A stretch of 64,000 nucleotides of DNA from positions 1 to 64,000 of the forward strand of contig JAOZFI010000041.1 of assembly GCA_027491395.1 (NCBI GenBank). Reading direction: 5' to 3'. Below, piece after piece: positions 41,805-50,216 of the stretch; the stretch's first letter is position 1, and each line of letters begins with the position of its first letter. A model generated the notes under the pieces. The model was not told the DNA's origin. It made no database searches and saw only the letters and a list, made by a program, of their open reading frames with translations. Both the position numbers and the translations under genes were made by a program. Source of the stretch: Thermoproteota archaeon (lineage in GTDB: Archaea; Korarchaeota; Korarchaeia; Korarchaeales; Korarchaeaceae).

Positions 41805-41843
41805 AGTTCCAAGTAATCCACACCGTACGATAAAAAGCTTTTC

Positions 41844-42362
41844 TCAGGGACCACCTAATTCCTCTAAGATCTCGGAGAGGGCTTTCTTGAGCTCAGTGTA
41901 TGTATTCCTCAGGGCATCGCTGACGACCTTCGTATTGCCTATCACCGGCATGAAGTTCGTATCCCCGTTCCAGCGGGGGACTATGTGTATGTGCACGTGT
42001 CCCTCGAAACCGGCCCCGGCGGCCTTCCCTATATTTGCCCCAACGTTGAATCCCTCTGGATTCATGGCCCTCCTCAAGGTGAGCATGGACAGGCGTATCA
42101 GTCTCCACATATCTTTAGCTTCATCCTCCGTCAGGTCCTCTATGCTGGCTACGTGCCTGTAGGGCGCCACCATTAGGTGGCCCGGGTTATAGGGATATTT
42201 GTTCAGTATGATGAAGCAGTGCTCGGATCTGTGCAGGATTAGGTTCTCCTCATCCCTGCCCTCAGCTGGTAGGGTGCAGAATATGCACTCTTTTTCCCCC
42301 TCAGTGGCGAGCAACTTGATATAGGGCATCCTCCATACTGCCCAGAGTCTTCTAAGGCTCAA
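41844..42362 (-). CDS. HIT-family nucleotide hydrolase/transferase
   Basis: A 172-residue protein with the histidine triad GHVHIHIVPRW (H-x-H-x-H). LRRLWAVWRMPYI at the N-terminus and a following CIFC zinc-type pair fit the Ap4A-hydrolase/phosphorylase-like branch. TTG 42362 is supported because the LWAVWRMPYI segment belongs to the family core. It overlaps the NAC stop (TTGA), so translation is coupled. Confidence 0.92.
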   Translation of the reverse strand: MSLRRLWAVWRMPYIKLLATEGEKECIFCTLPAEGRDEENLILHRSEHCFIILNKYPYNPGHLMVAPYRHVASIEDLTEDEAKDMWRLIRLSMLTLRRAMNPEGFNVGANIGKAAGAGFEGHVHIHIVPRWNGDTNFMPVIGNTKVVSDALRNTYTELKKALSEILEELGGP

Positions 42363-42724
42363 CTAGCTCCCTCCGTGAGCCTCAAGATGGCCTCCGCTAG
42401 ATCACCACCAGCTTCTATAAGTGCCTTTCTGGCGGTCTCCCTGTCCACTCCCGCCTGTGAGGCGACCAGAGAGATATCCTCCTCAGTGGGTTCGTAGACC
42501 TCCTCACCCTTCTCCTCTATCTCAGAGACCTTCTCCACTTTCCCCATCACTTGATAGATCTCTTCCCCTCCCACTTTAGTCACCGAGACCTGAGGATCGG
42601 ATATGCGCAGGGCCGTTCCGTCCCTTAGCCTTATCAAGACCTCCTCCGCATCCAGCGTCCGGACCTTCACCCCTATGCTCCTCAGCATCTTTTCCAAGTC
42701 CTTAGGCCTGAACTTTCTCATCAT
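42359..42724 (-). CDS. nac: Nascent polypeptide-associated complex protein (aNAC)
   Basis: A 121-residue archaeal NAC that binds nascent chains at the ribosome. The NAC beta-barrel is the region VEEVLIRLRDGTALRISDPQVSVTK-like near 20-60 (EEVLIRLRDGTALRISDPQ). A C-terminal UBA domain (EEDISLVASQAGVDRETARKALIEAGGDLAEAI) is present. ATG 42724 or 42721. It is divergent from mbf1. Confidence 0.93.
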   Translation of the reverse strand: MMRKFRPKDLEKMLRSIGVKVRTLDAEEVLIRLRDGTALRISDPQVSVTKVGGEEIYQVMGKVEKVSEIEEKGEEVYEPTEEDISLVASQAGVDRETARKALIEAGGDLAEAILRLTEGAS

Positions 42725-42747
42725 ATGGGCCTTGAGTTCGAGTAAAA

Positions 42748-42758
42748 GTAAAGTTTAC
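42748..42758. promoter_or_regulatory. Palindromic promoter core between nac and mbf1
   Basis: GTAAAGTTTAC is a palindrome around its central base. It is about 29 bases from the nac ATG and 38 from the mbf1 TTG. The ten bases AGTAAAGTTT recur in the tfe/tRNA-Thr gap. Confidence 0.5.
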
Positions 42759-42790
42759 CTTAGGCGGGAGGGGTATGGGAGCGAGGGACC

Positions 42791-43345
42791 TTGTCGGAGG
42801 AAGTCTATGTCTGTGAGATATGCGGCGGTACCTTCGTCGGTAAACCTGTGATAGTTGATCTGGATGGTTACAAGGCGATGGTCTGTCCGAGCTGCGCTAG
42901 AAAACTCTTGAGGAAAAGGGAAAAGAAGGAAATGAAGGTCGCCATAAGGGAGACCAAGGCAGAAGCGCCATTGAAGAGGGAACCTCCCAGAAAGCCTCCT
43001 AAAGGAGTCCCCACTCCCAAGAGGAGGAAAGTTGAGGAAATAGAGTACGTGGAGGGTTATGGGGCTAAGATAAGGGAGGCTAGGGAATCCTTAGGCCTAA
43101 CCATAGAGCAGGTGGCTGCGGCTTTGAACATAAAGGCATCTCTCCTCCGTAATATTGAGGCGGAGAAGGTCATCCCACCTTACGAGGTGGCTCGAGCTAT
43201 AGAGAAATTGCTGGAGATCTCCATAATACAGAGGAACCCCGAGAGGAGCGCGTCTGCCCTGCCAGAAACGGCCCCTCCCACATCCATAAAATCAATTACC
43301 TTGGGTGAGATAGTAGAGGTGAAGAAGAAGAGGAGGAAGAGGTAA
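42791..43345 (+). CDS. mbf1: Multiprotein bridging factor 1 (aMBF1)
   Basis: A 184-residue protein. The N-terminal zinc ribbon has CEICGGTF and CPSCARK. A basic Pro/Lys-rich linker (REPPRKPPKGVPTPKRRK) follows. The helix-turn-helix domain (IREARESLGLTIEQVAAALNIKASLLRNIEAEK) occupies about 92-150. Archaeal MBF1 binds the small ribosomal subunit and is linked to translation. TTG 42791. It is followed directly by a GTPase gene (stop and ATG adjacent). Confidence 0.94.
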   Translation: MSEEVYVCEICGGTFVGKPVIVDLDGYKAMVCPSCARKLLRKREKKEMKVAIRETKAEAPLKREPPRKPPKGVPTPKRRKVEEIEYVEGYGAKIREARESLGLTIEQVAAALNIKASLLRNIEAEKVIPPYEVARAIEKLLEISIIQRNPERSASALPETAPPTSIKSITLGEIVEVKKKRRKR

Positions 43346-44512
43346 ATGCCCACAAACATACCTCCCGAGGCTCAGGCCAAATGGGAGGAATATTCAAAGG
43401 CAAAAACACCGGAAGAGAAGCTTCAGAAGTTGAAAGAGTTCTACGCCCTGATACCGAAGCACAAGGGAACCGAGAAGATGGAGAAGTTCATCAAGAGGAG
43501 GATGGCCGAGCTGAGAGAGGAAATCGAGAGGAGAAGAACGAGCAAGAAGTCCAGAGGCCCATCCCTCATGATTGAGAAGAGGGGAGCAGCTCAGATGGTT
43601 CTAATAGGTTTCACTAACTCGGGACGGAGCACTATACTGTCGACCCTGACTAACGCCAGAGTTGAGATCTCCCCGAATCCTTTCACAACAATAAGGCCGG
43701 TGGAGGGAATGATGGAATTCAAGGGAGCCCAGATACAGATAGTAGAGGCTCCTCCCATAATACCTCAGGCCCAAGGGGGTCCCACCAATCTCTCGGTGGC
43801 CCTAGCTGGGAACGCGGACATCCTAGGCTTAGTCGTCAGCTCCATCGATGATCCGATCATCCAATTGAACGAGCTGGTCTCCCTCTTGGAGTCTAGGGGG
43901 ATAGTGCTGGAAAGGCCGAGTGGGAGGGTGAGGATAAGGAGGAGCAGGGCAGCCCCCACTATAATAATCGTGAACAAGGGCAGGATCTTGGACGGTAACG
44001 AGAGGGATATCAAGGAGATCCTGAGATCCTACGGCATTGAACGGGCTTGGGTCGAGATCGAGGGTAAAGTGACCCTCGAAGACGTGGAGGAAGCCGTTTT
44101 CGGCGAGAAGAAGTATAAACCATTCATAATATTCCTCACCAAGATGGATCTGACTGGAGACGATTACCTACTGCGAGAGGTGGAAGCTAGATATGGAGAG
44201 AAGGCCTTGGCCGTGATCTCCTTCCCGACCAAGCTGCCTAATAACGATGAACTGGGCGCGATGATCCTCAAGGAACTTGGACTCATAAGGGTGTTCACGA
44301 AGGCTAGGAATGAGAGGGAACCCTCCGAGAAGGCAGTCATCTTGGAGAGGGGATCCACCGTCTTGGATCTGGCCAAGTTCATCCACCAATCTTTCAAGGA
44401 GAGGTTCAGATACGCCAAGGTCTGGTCGGACAGGCTCCCCTACTCGCCAATGAAGGTCGGAGCTGACTTTGTCTTGGAGGACGGCGACGTAGTGGAGATA
44501 GTGGTCAGGTGA
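43346..44512 (+). CDS. DRG/Obg-type GTPase with TGS domain, altered P-loop
   Basis: A 388-residue protein of the DRG family. A basic N-terminal helix region is followed by a G domain and a C-terminal TGS domain (about 317-388, LERGSTVLDLAKFIHQSF). The G1 motif reads GFTNSGRST (88-96) with Arg in place of the catalytic Lys. The G3 region reads VEAPPII instead of D-x-P-G. TKMD at 265-268 (G4) is intact. It may bind GTP weakly or not hydrolyse it. DRG proteins act with ribosomes; its place after mbf1 agrees. Confidence 0.9.
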   Translation: MPTNIPPEAQAKWEEYSKAKTPEEKLQKLKEFYALIPKHKGTEKMEKFIKRRMAELREEIERRRTSKKSRGPSLMIEKRGAAQMVLIGFTNSGRSTILSTLTNARVEISPNPFTTIRPVEGMMEFKGAQIQIVEAPPIIPQAQGGPTNLSVALAGNADILGLVVSSIDDPIIQLNELVSLLESRGIVLERPSGRVRIRRSRAAPTIIIVNKGRILDGNERDIKEILRSYGIERAWVEIEGKVTLEDVEEAVFGEKKYKPFIIFLTKMDLTGDDYLLREVEARYGEKALAVISFPTKLPNNDELGAMILKELGLIRVFTKARNEREPSEKAVILERGSTVLDLAKFIHQSFKERFRYAKVWSDRLPYSPMKVGADFVLEDGDVVEIVVR

Positions 44513-44521
44513 TTCTATCCC

Positions 44522-45202
44522 ATGAGCGCCGAGCACGAGAAGAGGGTGGTCGCCAGAAAGGCGCTAGAGCTACTGAAAGAGGAGAAGGTTGAGTTACTCG
44601 GCCTCGGATCCGGTACGACAGTAGCAGTGTTCGTGGAGGAGCTTGCGAAGAGCGACCTAGGAGCCAAGATAAAGGCCATACCTTCATCCAGCCAGATAGA
44701 GACCGAGGCTAGGAGACATGGATTGACGCTGGTGAGTCCTGAGTACGGAAAGCCAGATCTCACCATAGACGGGGCCGATGAGATAGATGATGAGCTCAAC
44801 CTGCTCAAGGGGGGAGGTGGTGCCCTCGTCAGGGAGAAGATCTTGGCTATGAGTAGCAGCTACTACTTGGTGATAGCGGATCATTCCAAGGTGGTGAACA
44901 GGCTGTGCACTAATAGACCTTTACCGGTGGAGGTCCTCCCTTACGGGTATCTATGGACTAAGGAGCTTATAGAAGGCGCATTGAATTCAGAAGCTCGATT
45001 ACGCTACTCTGGAGACGGAATCTTCGTGTCGGATAATGGAAACTACATATTGGATGTACACTGCCAACCCCTAGAGGAACCGGAATCGGTCGAAAAGCTC
45101 TTGAAGCTATATCCCGGAGTCGTGGAGGTAGGCATATTCACTGAACTGACAGATGAGGCCTTAATAGCCTTCGGAGATGAGGTAAGGAGCTTCACCCCGT
45201 GA
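44522..45202 (+). CDS. rpiA: Ribose-5-phosphate isomerase A
   Basis: A 226-residue enzyme interconverting ribose-5-phosphate and ribulose-5-phosphate. LGLGSGTTVAVFVEEL, LTIDGADEIDDELNLLKGGGGALVREK and IADHSKVV are diagnostic and contain the substrate-binding and catalytic Asp/Lys residues. Together with hxlB it would supply pentoses for nucleotides from hexose phosphates. Confidence 0.95.
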   Translation: MSAEHEKRVVARKALELLKEEKVELLGLGSGTTVAVFVEELAKSDLGAKIKAIPSSSQIETEARRHGLTLVSPEYGKPDLTIDGADEIDDELNLLKGGGGALVREKILAMSSSYYLVIADHSKVVNRLCTNRPLPVEVLPYGYLWTKELIEGALNSEARLRYSGDGIFVSDNGNYILDVHCQPLEEPESVEKLLKLYPGVVEVGIFTELTDEALIAFGDEVRSFTP

Positions 45203-45239
45203 AGCCACCCTTTTTATTTCGATCTGGGTGACTGTTAGT

Positions 45240-45561
45240 GGGCGGTGGGGTAGGGCCGGGGGAGTAGCCGTCCCCTGAGCCGGAAGGCTAATGCCGGGGC
45301 CAGTAACTCCCGGGGGCGGTAGCGGGCAAGGAGCTCCCTCCCTCCCTCGGACCGATGATCTTTGGCGCTGGCGGGCCGCCGGTGGGGCATCCCCGTCCGG
45401 AGGGGCGGGGTGAGCCCCTTTACCACCGAAACGGGTCAGGCCCGGAAGGGAGCAGCCCTAAGGTGGACGGTCGGCGCTGCCAGTGTGCTGGGGTGAGCGT
45501 CCGGGGGAGAATGAGGGGGGGCTCCCGAACCCGCTATCCACCTCGGGGGAGCCCACCGCCC
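45240..45561 (+). ncRNA. ffs: 7S signal recognition particle RNA
   Basis: The ends pair: GGGCGGTGGG at 45240 with CCCACCGCCC at 45552-45561. The SRP54-binding helix 8 contains GTCAGGCCCGGAAGGGAGCAGCC near 45435-45457, the universal SRP motif. The length (about 322 nt) and very high GC fit thermophilic archaea. A TATA-like ctttttatttc lies near 45210-45220, about 28 bases before the 5' end. An AAATAAAATAG sequence follows the 3' end. Confidence 0.95.
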
Positions 45562-45575
45562 AAATAAAATAGAGA

Positions 45576-45803
45576 TCAGATGAGCTGGACCTCGGTTCCG
45601 TCCTCCTTGATCTCATATATGTGTATTATGTTGACGGGACAGGCCTGAGCCGCCTCCATGTTGCAACCAAGGTCGTCAAGCTCGGTCTTTATCGGGCTAG
45701 CTAGCCCGTCGTCCTCGATCACCCAGTTGTCCGGGCAAAGAGAGGCACAAACTCCATCGGCTATGCAGGACTCCCTATCATGGACTATCTTGTACTTAGC
45801 CAT
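45576..45803 (-). CDS. [4Fe-4S] ferredoxin, Asp-ligand type
   Basis: A 75-residue small electron carrier. The cluster motif is SCIADGVCASLCPDNW, with Asp at the second ligand position as in Pyrococcus ferredoxin, and the fourth ligand in ACPVNII. ATG 45803 follows GGGGTGTT by 4 nt; the longer track start is rejected. Probable redox partner of AOR and other fermentative oxidoreductases. A minus-strand TATA-like CATAAAAAGG lies near 45852. Confidence 0.94.
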   Translation of the reverse strand: MAKYKIVHDRESCIADGVCASLCPDNWVIEDDGLASPIKTELDDLGCNMEAAQACPVNIIHIYEIKEDGTEVQLI

Positions 45804-45926
45804 ACCTAACACCCCCTAAGGGCGTGATAAGTGGGAGGAGATCCTATTTAACCTTTTTATGACAATAGGGGGAGCTGAATTACCCCACTGGGAGGATTGT
45901 TAGGCTAAAAATAGAATTCAAATTCG

Positions 45927-46376
45927 TTAACACGATCTACTCTCCAAAAATTTCTCGAATCTTTCCTTAAAATCATTTACGCATTCCTCGAGGAAGGACA
46001 TCAGCATCGAAATGCGGAGGATTGTCTCATCACCAACTCCGTGCTCCACCCAGCAGGCTTCCTCCCTAGCTTTCTTCTCTTCCATGCTTAAGATCTCCCT
46101 TAAAAACTTGTAAAACACCTCCTCCCTGTTGAGCGTGGAGGAGGCTATCCTCTCGCCCTCCGGGGTGAGGTCTATGTACCCGTACTTCTCGTAACTGATC
46201 AATCCCAGACCGGAAAGCCTCTTCGCAGCATCAGTGACGCTCGATAGCCTGACACCCATCTCCTCAGCTAATTCCTTCACTCTCACAACCTTCTTTCCCT
46301 TCCTCTTGAGTCTGTAAATAGCGGTCAGGTATTCTTGGAGCCCGGGAGTTATCTCTTCCTCCTTCCGATGGGTCAT
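45927..46376 (-). CDS. DtxR/MntR-type metal-dependent repressor
   Basis: A 149-residue regulator. The N-terminal winged helix contains LQEYLTAIYRLKRKGKKVVRVKELAEEMGV and LSSVTDAAKRLSGLGLISYEKYG, the DtxR recognition-helix region. The metal-binding and dimer part (ACWVEHGVGDETILRI) has the conserved Glu/His/Cys positions. The metal (Fe, Mn or other) cannot be told. A TAACCGAGGTTA palindrome lies 3 bases before its start. Confidence 0.9.
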   Translation of the reverse strand: MTHRKEEEITPGLQEYLTAIYRLKRKGKKVVRVKELAEEMGVRLSSVTDAAKRLSGLGLISYEKYGYIDLTPEGERIASSTLNREEVFYKFLREILSMEEKKAREEACWVEHGVGDETILRISMLMSFLEECVNDFKERFEKFLESRSC

Positions 46377-46379
46377 TTC

Positions 46380-46410
46380 TAACCGAGGTTAAACTTGGTG
46401 CAAGAATATT
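46380..46410. promoter_or_regulatory. Shared promoter and palindrome between dtxR-like gene and moaB
   Basis: AATATT (46405-46410) is centred about 31 bases from the DtxR-type start and 29 bases from the moaB ATG. Between it and the regulator lies the 12-base palindrome TAACCGAGGTTA (46380-46391), at the expected transcription start of the regulator gene. An operator for autoregulation is plausible. Confidence 0.5.
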
Positions 46411-46436
46411 AAGATGGTCTCCCCCACCACACCTGT

Positions 46437-46958
46437 ATGCCCGCTTCGGTCCCGGAGGAACACAAGGCCAGAGCGCCCAGGTCGGTATCTTTCTCCCTCT
46501 ACATAGTGAGTACCTCTAGATCCTCTGGAAAGGGCAAGGAAGACCTAACTGGAGATCTCGCTGAGGGCTTAATAAGGAAAGAAGGTCACAGACTGATCAG
46601 GAGGGAAATAATACCTGACAGACCTAGTGCTATCAGGAATGCCCTCCTCAAGGCAACCCGTGATTCGGATGTCATAATATTCAGCGGAGGGACCGGGCTG
46701 CATCCAACCGATGTAACCCCAGATACGGTGGAGCCTCTCCTAGATAGGAAGATACCGGGATTCGGGGAGCTGTTCAGGTGGTTGAGCTACGAACAGGTGG
46801 GCAGCGCGGCCATGGCAAGCAGAGCTTCCGCTGGGGTCTTCAATGGGTCGCTGGTCTTCCTCCTACCTGGATCTCCGGATGGAGTGGAGCTAGCACTCAC
46901 CAAACTCATACTTCCCGAAGCCGCTCATCTAGTGTACTTGGTCAGGGGAGACCACTAA
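46437..46958 (+). CDS. moaB: Molybdenum cofactor protein MoaB (MogA-like)
   Basis: A 173-residue protein that adenylylates molybdopterin. IIFSGGTGLHPTDVTPDTVEPLL and GFGELFRWLSYEQVGSAAMASRASAGV are diagnostic, and LLPGSPDGVELAL is the C-terminal signature. ATG 46437 appears leaderless, about 29 bases from AATATT. The convergent moeA gene ends in its last codons. Confidence 0.94.
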   Translation: MPASVPEEHKARAPRSVSFSLYIVSTSRSSGKGKEDLTGDLAEGLIRKEGHRLIRREIIPDRPSAIRNALLKATRDSDVIIFSGGTGLHPTDVTPDTVEPLLDRKIPGFGELFRWLSYEQVGSAAMASRASAGVFNGSLVFLLPGSPDGVELALTKLILPEAAHLVYLVRGDH

Positions 46959-48919
46959 CTCCAGATCACCTCTCCCATATCTTCTCCAGCCACTATCCCC
47001 TCCAGTGAGTTGATCTCCTCCCTCAACCTTGGATCTCTGAGAAGTTCCAAGAACCGACTCACCGGCTTGCTCTCCAAGGAACTGCCCTTTATTAGGAAGT
47101 CGTAGTTCTCCTCAGCTAATTTGATGAAATCTAGGCCATAGAGGGATGAAGCAGTCCTTATACCGATACCTACATCTGCAATCCCGTGGTATACTGCTGC
47201 AGCGACTGCATTATGGGACTTAGCCTCGCTCCAGTAGCCCTTTATCCGCCTCCTAACCTCATCGAAATCTAGGCCCAGCGCCTCTGCTTCCCTCCTCAGG
47301 AGAGCATCCAAGAGTATTCTAGTACCCGAACCTTTATTCCTATTGATAAACATGAGATCTTGTCTCTCTATGAGATCTCTTATGGATTTTACGCCCTTTG
47401 GATTACCCTTAGGCAGAATGAGACCCTGCTCCCTTCTGTAGCCCCTTACGAGTATCGCCTTGCCCTTGAACTGGTAGCTGTCCATGAATGGAATGTTATA
47501 GGTCCAGCTATCCGGATCCAAAGCGTGAACTCCCGCTATATCAGCTTCTCTCCTGCTCACCGCTTTGAAGCCACCGGTGGATCCCACAAAAACGGCCTTG
47601 ACGTGGTAACCCTCCCTCCTCAGGTGCGATAGTATCCTTTCCAGTCCTAAGCAATGACTTCCCATGACTGAAACATCGGCTATCTTTGATCCCTTGTAAA
47701 GGTGAACCTCGACGACCTCACCCTCCTCTATTATCTCCTCGTTCTTCTCCATGATCACAAAACCATCCGCTCTGGAGAGCGTGGTTATTGCCTCGGAACC
47801 CGTGGGGACTGGGAAAGTGAGGTGGTGATCCCCTTCCTTCACTACGTGGACCGGTAGTAGATCCTTCCTTCCCTTCTCCCCGAAGATCCTCTCAGCTGCG
47901 ATTGCCTTTACGATTCCCTCGCTCTCCTCAAATCTACCACTCCACTTCCTAATGAGGGGAGAGATCAGGGATTGATAGATGGTCATCGCGCTGGTGGGGT
48001 ATCCGGGGAGTCCTATAATGAGTTTCCCTCTCGATTCCGCTATGACAGTCGGCTTACCCGGATGTATGGCGATGCCGTGAACTAGCACGCCGGGAGGTCC
48101 CAGCTCCTCGAGAATACGGTACATCACATCCCCGGCGCCCACGCTGGTGCTGCCGGAGAGTATCACCATATCGAAAATGTCCAAGGCCTCCTCCAATGCC
48201 CTCTTGATGGCGTCGTGATCATCGGGAAGTATGCCGAGCCTCTCTGGAATGCCACCATCCTCAACTATGGAGGAGAACACCGTGAAGGAATTGACATCAT
48301 ATATCTTCCCGAAGTCGAGAGGTTCGCCCGGTTGGACTATCTCATCGCCCGTCGAGAATATTCCCACCTTGGGAGGAGAAAGGACCTTCACCTTAGTCCG
48401 GCCAACCGCGGCCAGTACTCCTATCTCACGTGCGGACAGGAGCGTATCGGAGTAGATGACCGTCTCTCCCCTTCTTATATCTGAGCCAGCTCCGTGGATA
48501 TTCTCCCCCGGGGATATGGCCCTGAAAACGAGGAGCGAATTTCCGTCCCTGACTGTATGCTCCTCCATGACCACGGCGTTGGCCCCCTTAGGGATGGGGG
48601 CTCCTGTGGCTATCTCCACCGCCTCTCCCTCATCAACGATCCCTAGGAAGGGATGGCCGGCCGCAGCCTTACCGATGACTCTCAGCTTAGCTGGACGATC
48701 CTCATCGACCCAGAAGGTGTCTTCCGCCCTCAGAGCATAACCGTCAACGGCCGCACGGTCGAACCCCGGTACGTCCACATCCGATACCACGTCTTCAGCC
48801 ACCACCCTCCCTAGAGCACCTTCAATGGGAACCTCCTCGATGGTCTTGGGTCTAGAATAACTGATCAGGAGGTTTAGAACCTCTCCAAACTCCCTGAGCT
48901 CCCTGAAGACCTTCCTCAT
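46955..48919 (-). CDS. MoeA fused to a substrate-binding-protein domain
   Basis: About 654 residues. Residues 1-400 are MoeA, which inserts Mo or W into the pterin (FDRAAVDGYALRAEDTF, EIATGAPIPKGANAVVMEEH, STGDEIVQPGEPL, LSGSTSVGAGDVMYRI). Residues 415-650 are a periplasmic-binding-protein-like domain (GSHCLGLERILSHL, LMFINRNKGSGTRILLDALL, IADVGIGIRTAS) that may sense or deliver oxyanion. This fusion is known in archaea. ATG 48919 overlaps the upstream moeA stop (ATGA). Confidence 0.93.
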   Translation of the reverse strand: MRKVFRELREFGEVLNLLISYSRPKTIEEVPIEGALGRVVAEDVVSDVDVPGFDRAAVDGYALRAEDTFWVDEDRPAKLRVIGKAAAGHPFLGIVDEGEAVEIATGAPIPKGANAVVMEEHTVRDGNSLLVFRAISPGENIHGAGSDIRRGETVIYSDTLLSAREIGVLAAVGRTKVKVLSPPKVGIFSTGDEIVQPGEPLDFGKIYDVNSFTVFSSIVEDGGIPERLGILPDDHDAIKRALEEALDIFDMVILSGSTSVGAGDVMYRILEELGPPGVLVHGIAIHPGKPTVIAESRGKLIIGLPGYPTSAMTIYQSLISPLIRKWSGRFEESEGIVKAIAAERIFGEKGRKDLLPVHVVKEGDHHLTFPVPTGSEAITTLSRADGFVIMEKNEEIIEEGEVVEVHLYKGSKIADVSVMGSHCLGLERILSHLRREGYHVKAVFVGSTGGFKAVSRREADIAGVHALDPDSWTYNIPFMDSYQFKGKAILVRGYRREQGLILPKGNPKGVKSIRDLIERQDLMFINRNKGSGTRILLDALLRREAEALGLDFDEVRRRIKGYWSEAKSHNAVAAAVYHGIADVGIGIRTASSLYGLDFIKLAEENYDFLIKGSSLESKPVSRFLELLRDPRLREEINSLEGIVAGEDMGEVIWS

Positions 48920-50157
48920 AGCTTGAGCCACCTCCTGTAAACGAGCACATCCACCTCACTGCCGGCCTCGTATCCCTCCACATCTTCCGGCACCACCACG
49001 AATCCATCGGCTTGGGTAAGTGAGGAGATTATTCCTGAGCCACTGACTCTCACGGGCGTAGCTAGTAAGGCATCACTCTCCCGCCTGAGCTTAACCCTCA
49101 CGTAATGTCTGACGCCAGGTCTCGAAGCTATCCTCCTGTCAAGGCGAGCCCTAACCCTCGGCCACTGGAGAATCCCTTCCACGCCTGAAAGCCTCGCCAA
49201 TACCGGGAGGAGCACCTCCATGGCCGCGACCATAGCCGCAACAGGGCTCCCCGGAAGTCCTACCAACGGGGTTCCGTCGATCATAGCTAGGAGAGTGGGC
49301 TTTCCCGGCATTATGCTCAATCCGTGAAACACTATCTCCCCACCCAAGGACCCCACGATCTTGGGGACTAGATCCCTCTCTCCGACGCTTGTACCGGCTA
49401 TCGTGACTATTAGATCTCCATCCATCCCCCTCTCTACCATTTCCCTTAGCTCCTCTTCATCGTCCTTAGCTATACCCAAGTATTTAGGAACGGCTAGATC
49501 CGAGATCATAGACTCTAGGGCATACCTGTTGGAGTTGACTATTTTACCCTTACCGAGAGGGGATCCAAGCTCCACAAGCTCGCTTCCCGTACTGATTATA
49601 GAGACTCTGGGCTTCTGAAATACCCTAACTTCAGTAATGTTCAGAGAGGCCAAGAGGAGCATCTCGAACGGACCTATAACCGTGCCCCTCTTCAAAACGG
49701 TATCTCCCCTCGACACATCGCTGCCCCTCCTATCAACGTTCGCACCGGGAGGAACCTGCCTTATTATCTCGACGTGGTTCCCAGATCTCTTCGAGAACTC
49801 CAGCGGTACTACGGCATCAGCCCCATCAGGTAAGTACGCGCCAGTGGCTATTTCCACTGCTTCTCCCTCTCTTATCCTCACTTCCGACTCGTCTCCTGGC
49901 CTGAGCCTCCCAACCACCTTCAGCACAACCGGATTGGATGCTGTTGCGCCGAAAGTGTCGGATGATCTAACCGCGTATCCATCGAAAGCGGCCCTATGGA
50001 AGGGGGGGATGTCGATGGGAGAGATCACGTCTTCGGCTAGAACTCGATTCCTTGCCTCATTCAGGACGACCTCCTCGGGTGAGGTTGGGTGAAGGTATGT
50101 TAAATAGGTAGCAAGCGCCTGTCCTATGGGAGTTAGCCTCTTGAAGATGCGGGTCAT
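48916..50157 (-). CDS. moeA: Molybdopterin molybdenumtransferase MoeA
   Basis: A 413-residue MoeA protein. Motifs are FHRAAFDGYAVRSSDTF, EIATGAYLPDGADAVVPLE, ISTGSELVELGSPLGKGKIVNSN, TIAGTSVGERDLVPKIV and MPGKPTLLAMIDGTPLVGLPGSPVA. Two MoeA paralogues in tandem are common in archaea that use both Mo and W. Divergent from tatC, with TTAATCTATAAATTAG in the gap. Confidence 0.94.
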   Translation of the reverse strand: MTRIFKRLTPIGQALATYLTYLHPTSPEEVVLNEARNRVLAEDVISPIDIPPFHRAAFDGYAVRSSDTFGATASNPVVLKVVGRLRPGDESEVRIREGEAVEIATGAYLPDGADAVVPLEFSKRSGNHVEIIRQVPPGANVDRRGSDVSRGDTVLKRGTVIGPFEMLLLASLNITEVRVFQKPRVSIISTGSELVELGSPLGKGKIVNSNRYALESMISDLAVPKYLGIAKDDEEELREMVERGMDGDLIVTIAGTSVGERDLVPKIVGSLGGEIVFHGLSIMPGKPTLLAMIDGTPLVGLPGSPVAAMVAAMEVLLPVLARLSGVEGILQWPRVRARLDRRIASRPGVRHYVRVKLRRESDALLATPVRVSGSGIISSLTQADGFVVVPEDVEGYEAGSEVDVLVYRRWLKL

Positions 50158-50172
50158 CGGGGGAAGGACGTG

Positions 50173-50188
50173 TTAATCTATAAATTAG
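50173..50188. promoter_or_regulatory. AT-rich core between moeA and tatC
   Basis: TTAATCTATAAATTAG is the only AT-rich stretch in the 59-base gap. It lies about 24 bases from the moeA ATG and 37 bases from the tatC TTG. It is roughly symmetric and could serve both genes. Confidence 0.4.
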
Positions 50189-50216
50189 CTTTCGCCCACA
50201 TCCGGGAGGATGTACT

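Noticed and set aside
45235-45567. ORFs of 63 and 70 aa over the 7S RNA
   Set aside because: They overlap the SRP RNA, whose ends pair and which contains the helix 8 motif; the ORFs come from its high GC content.
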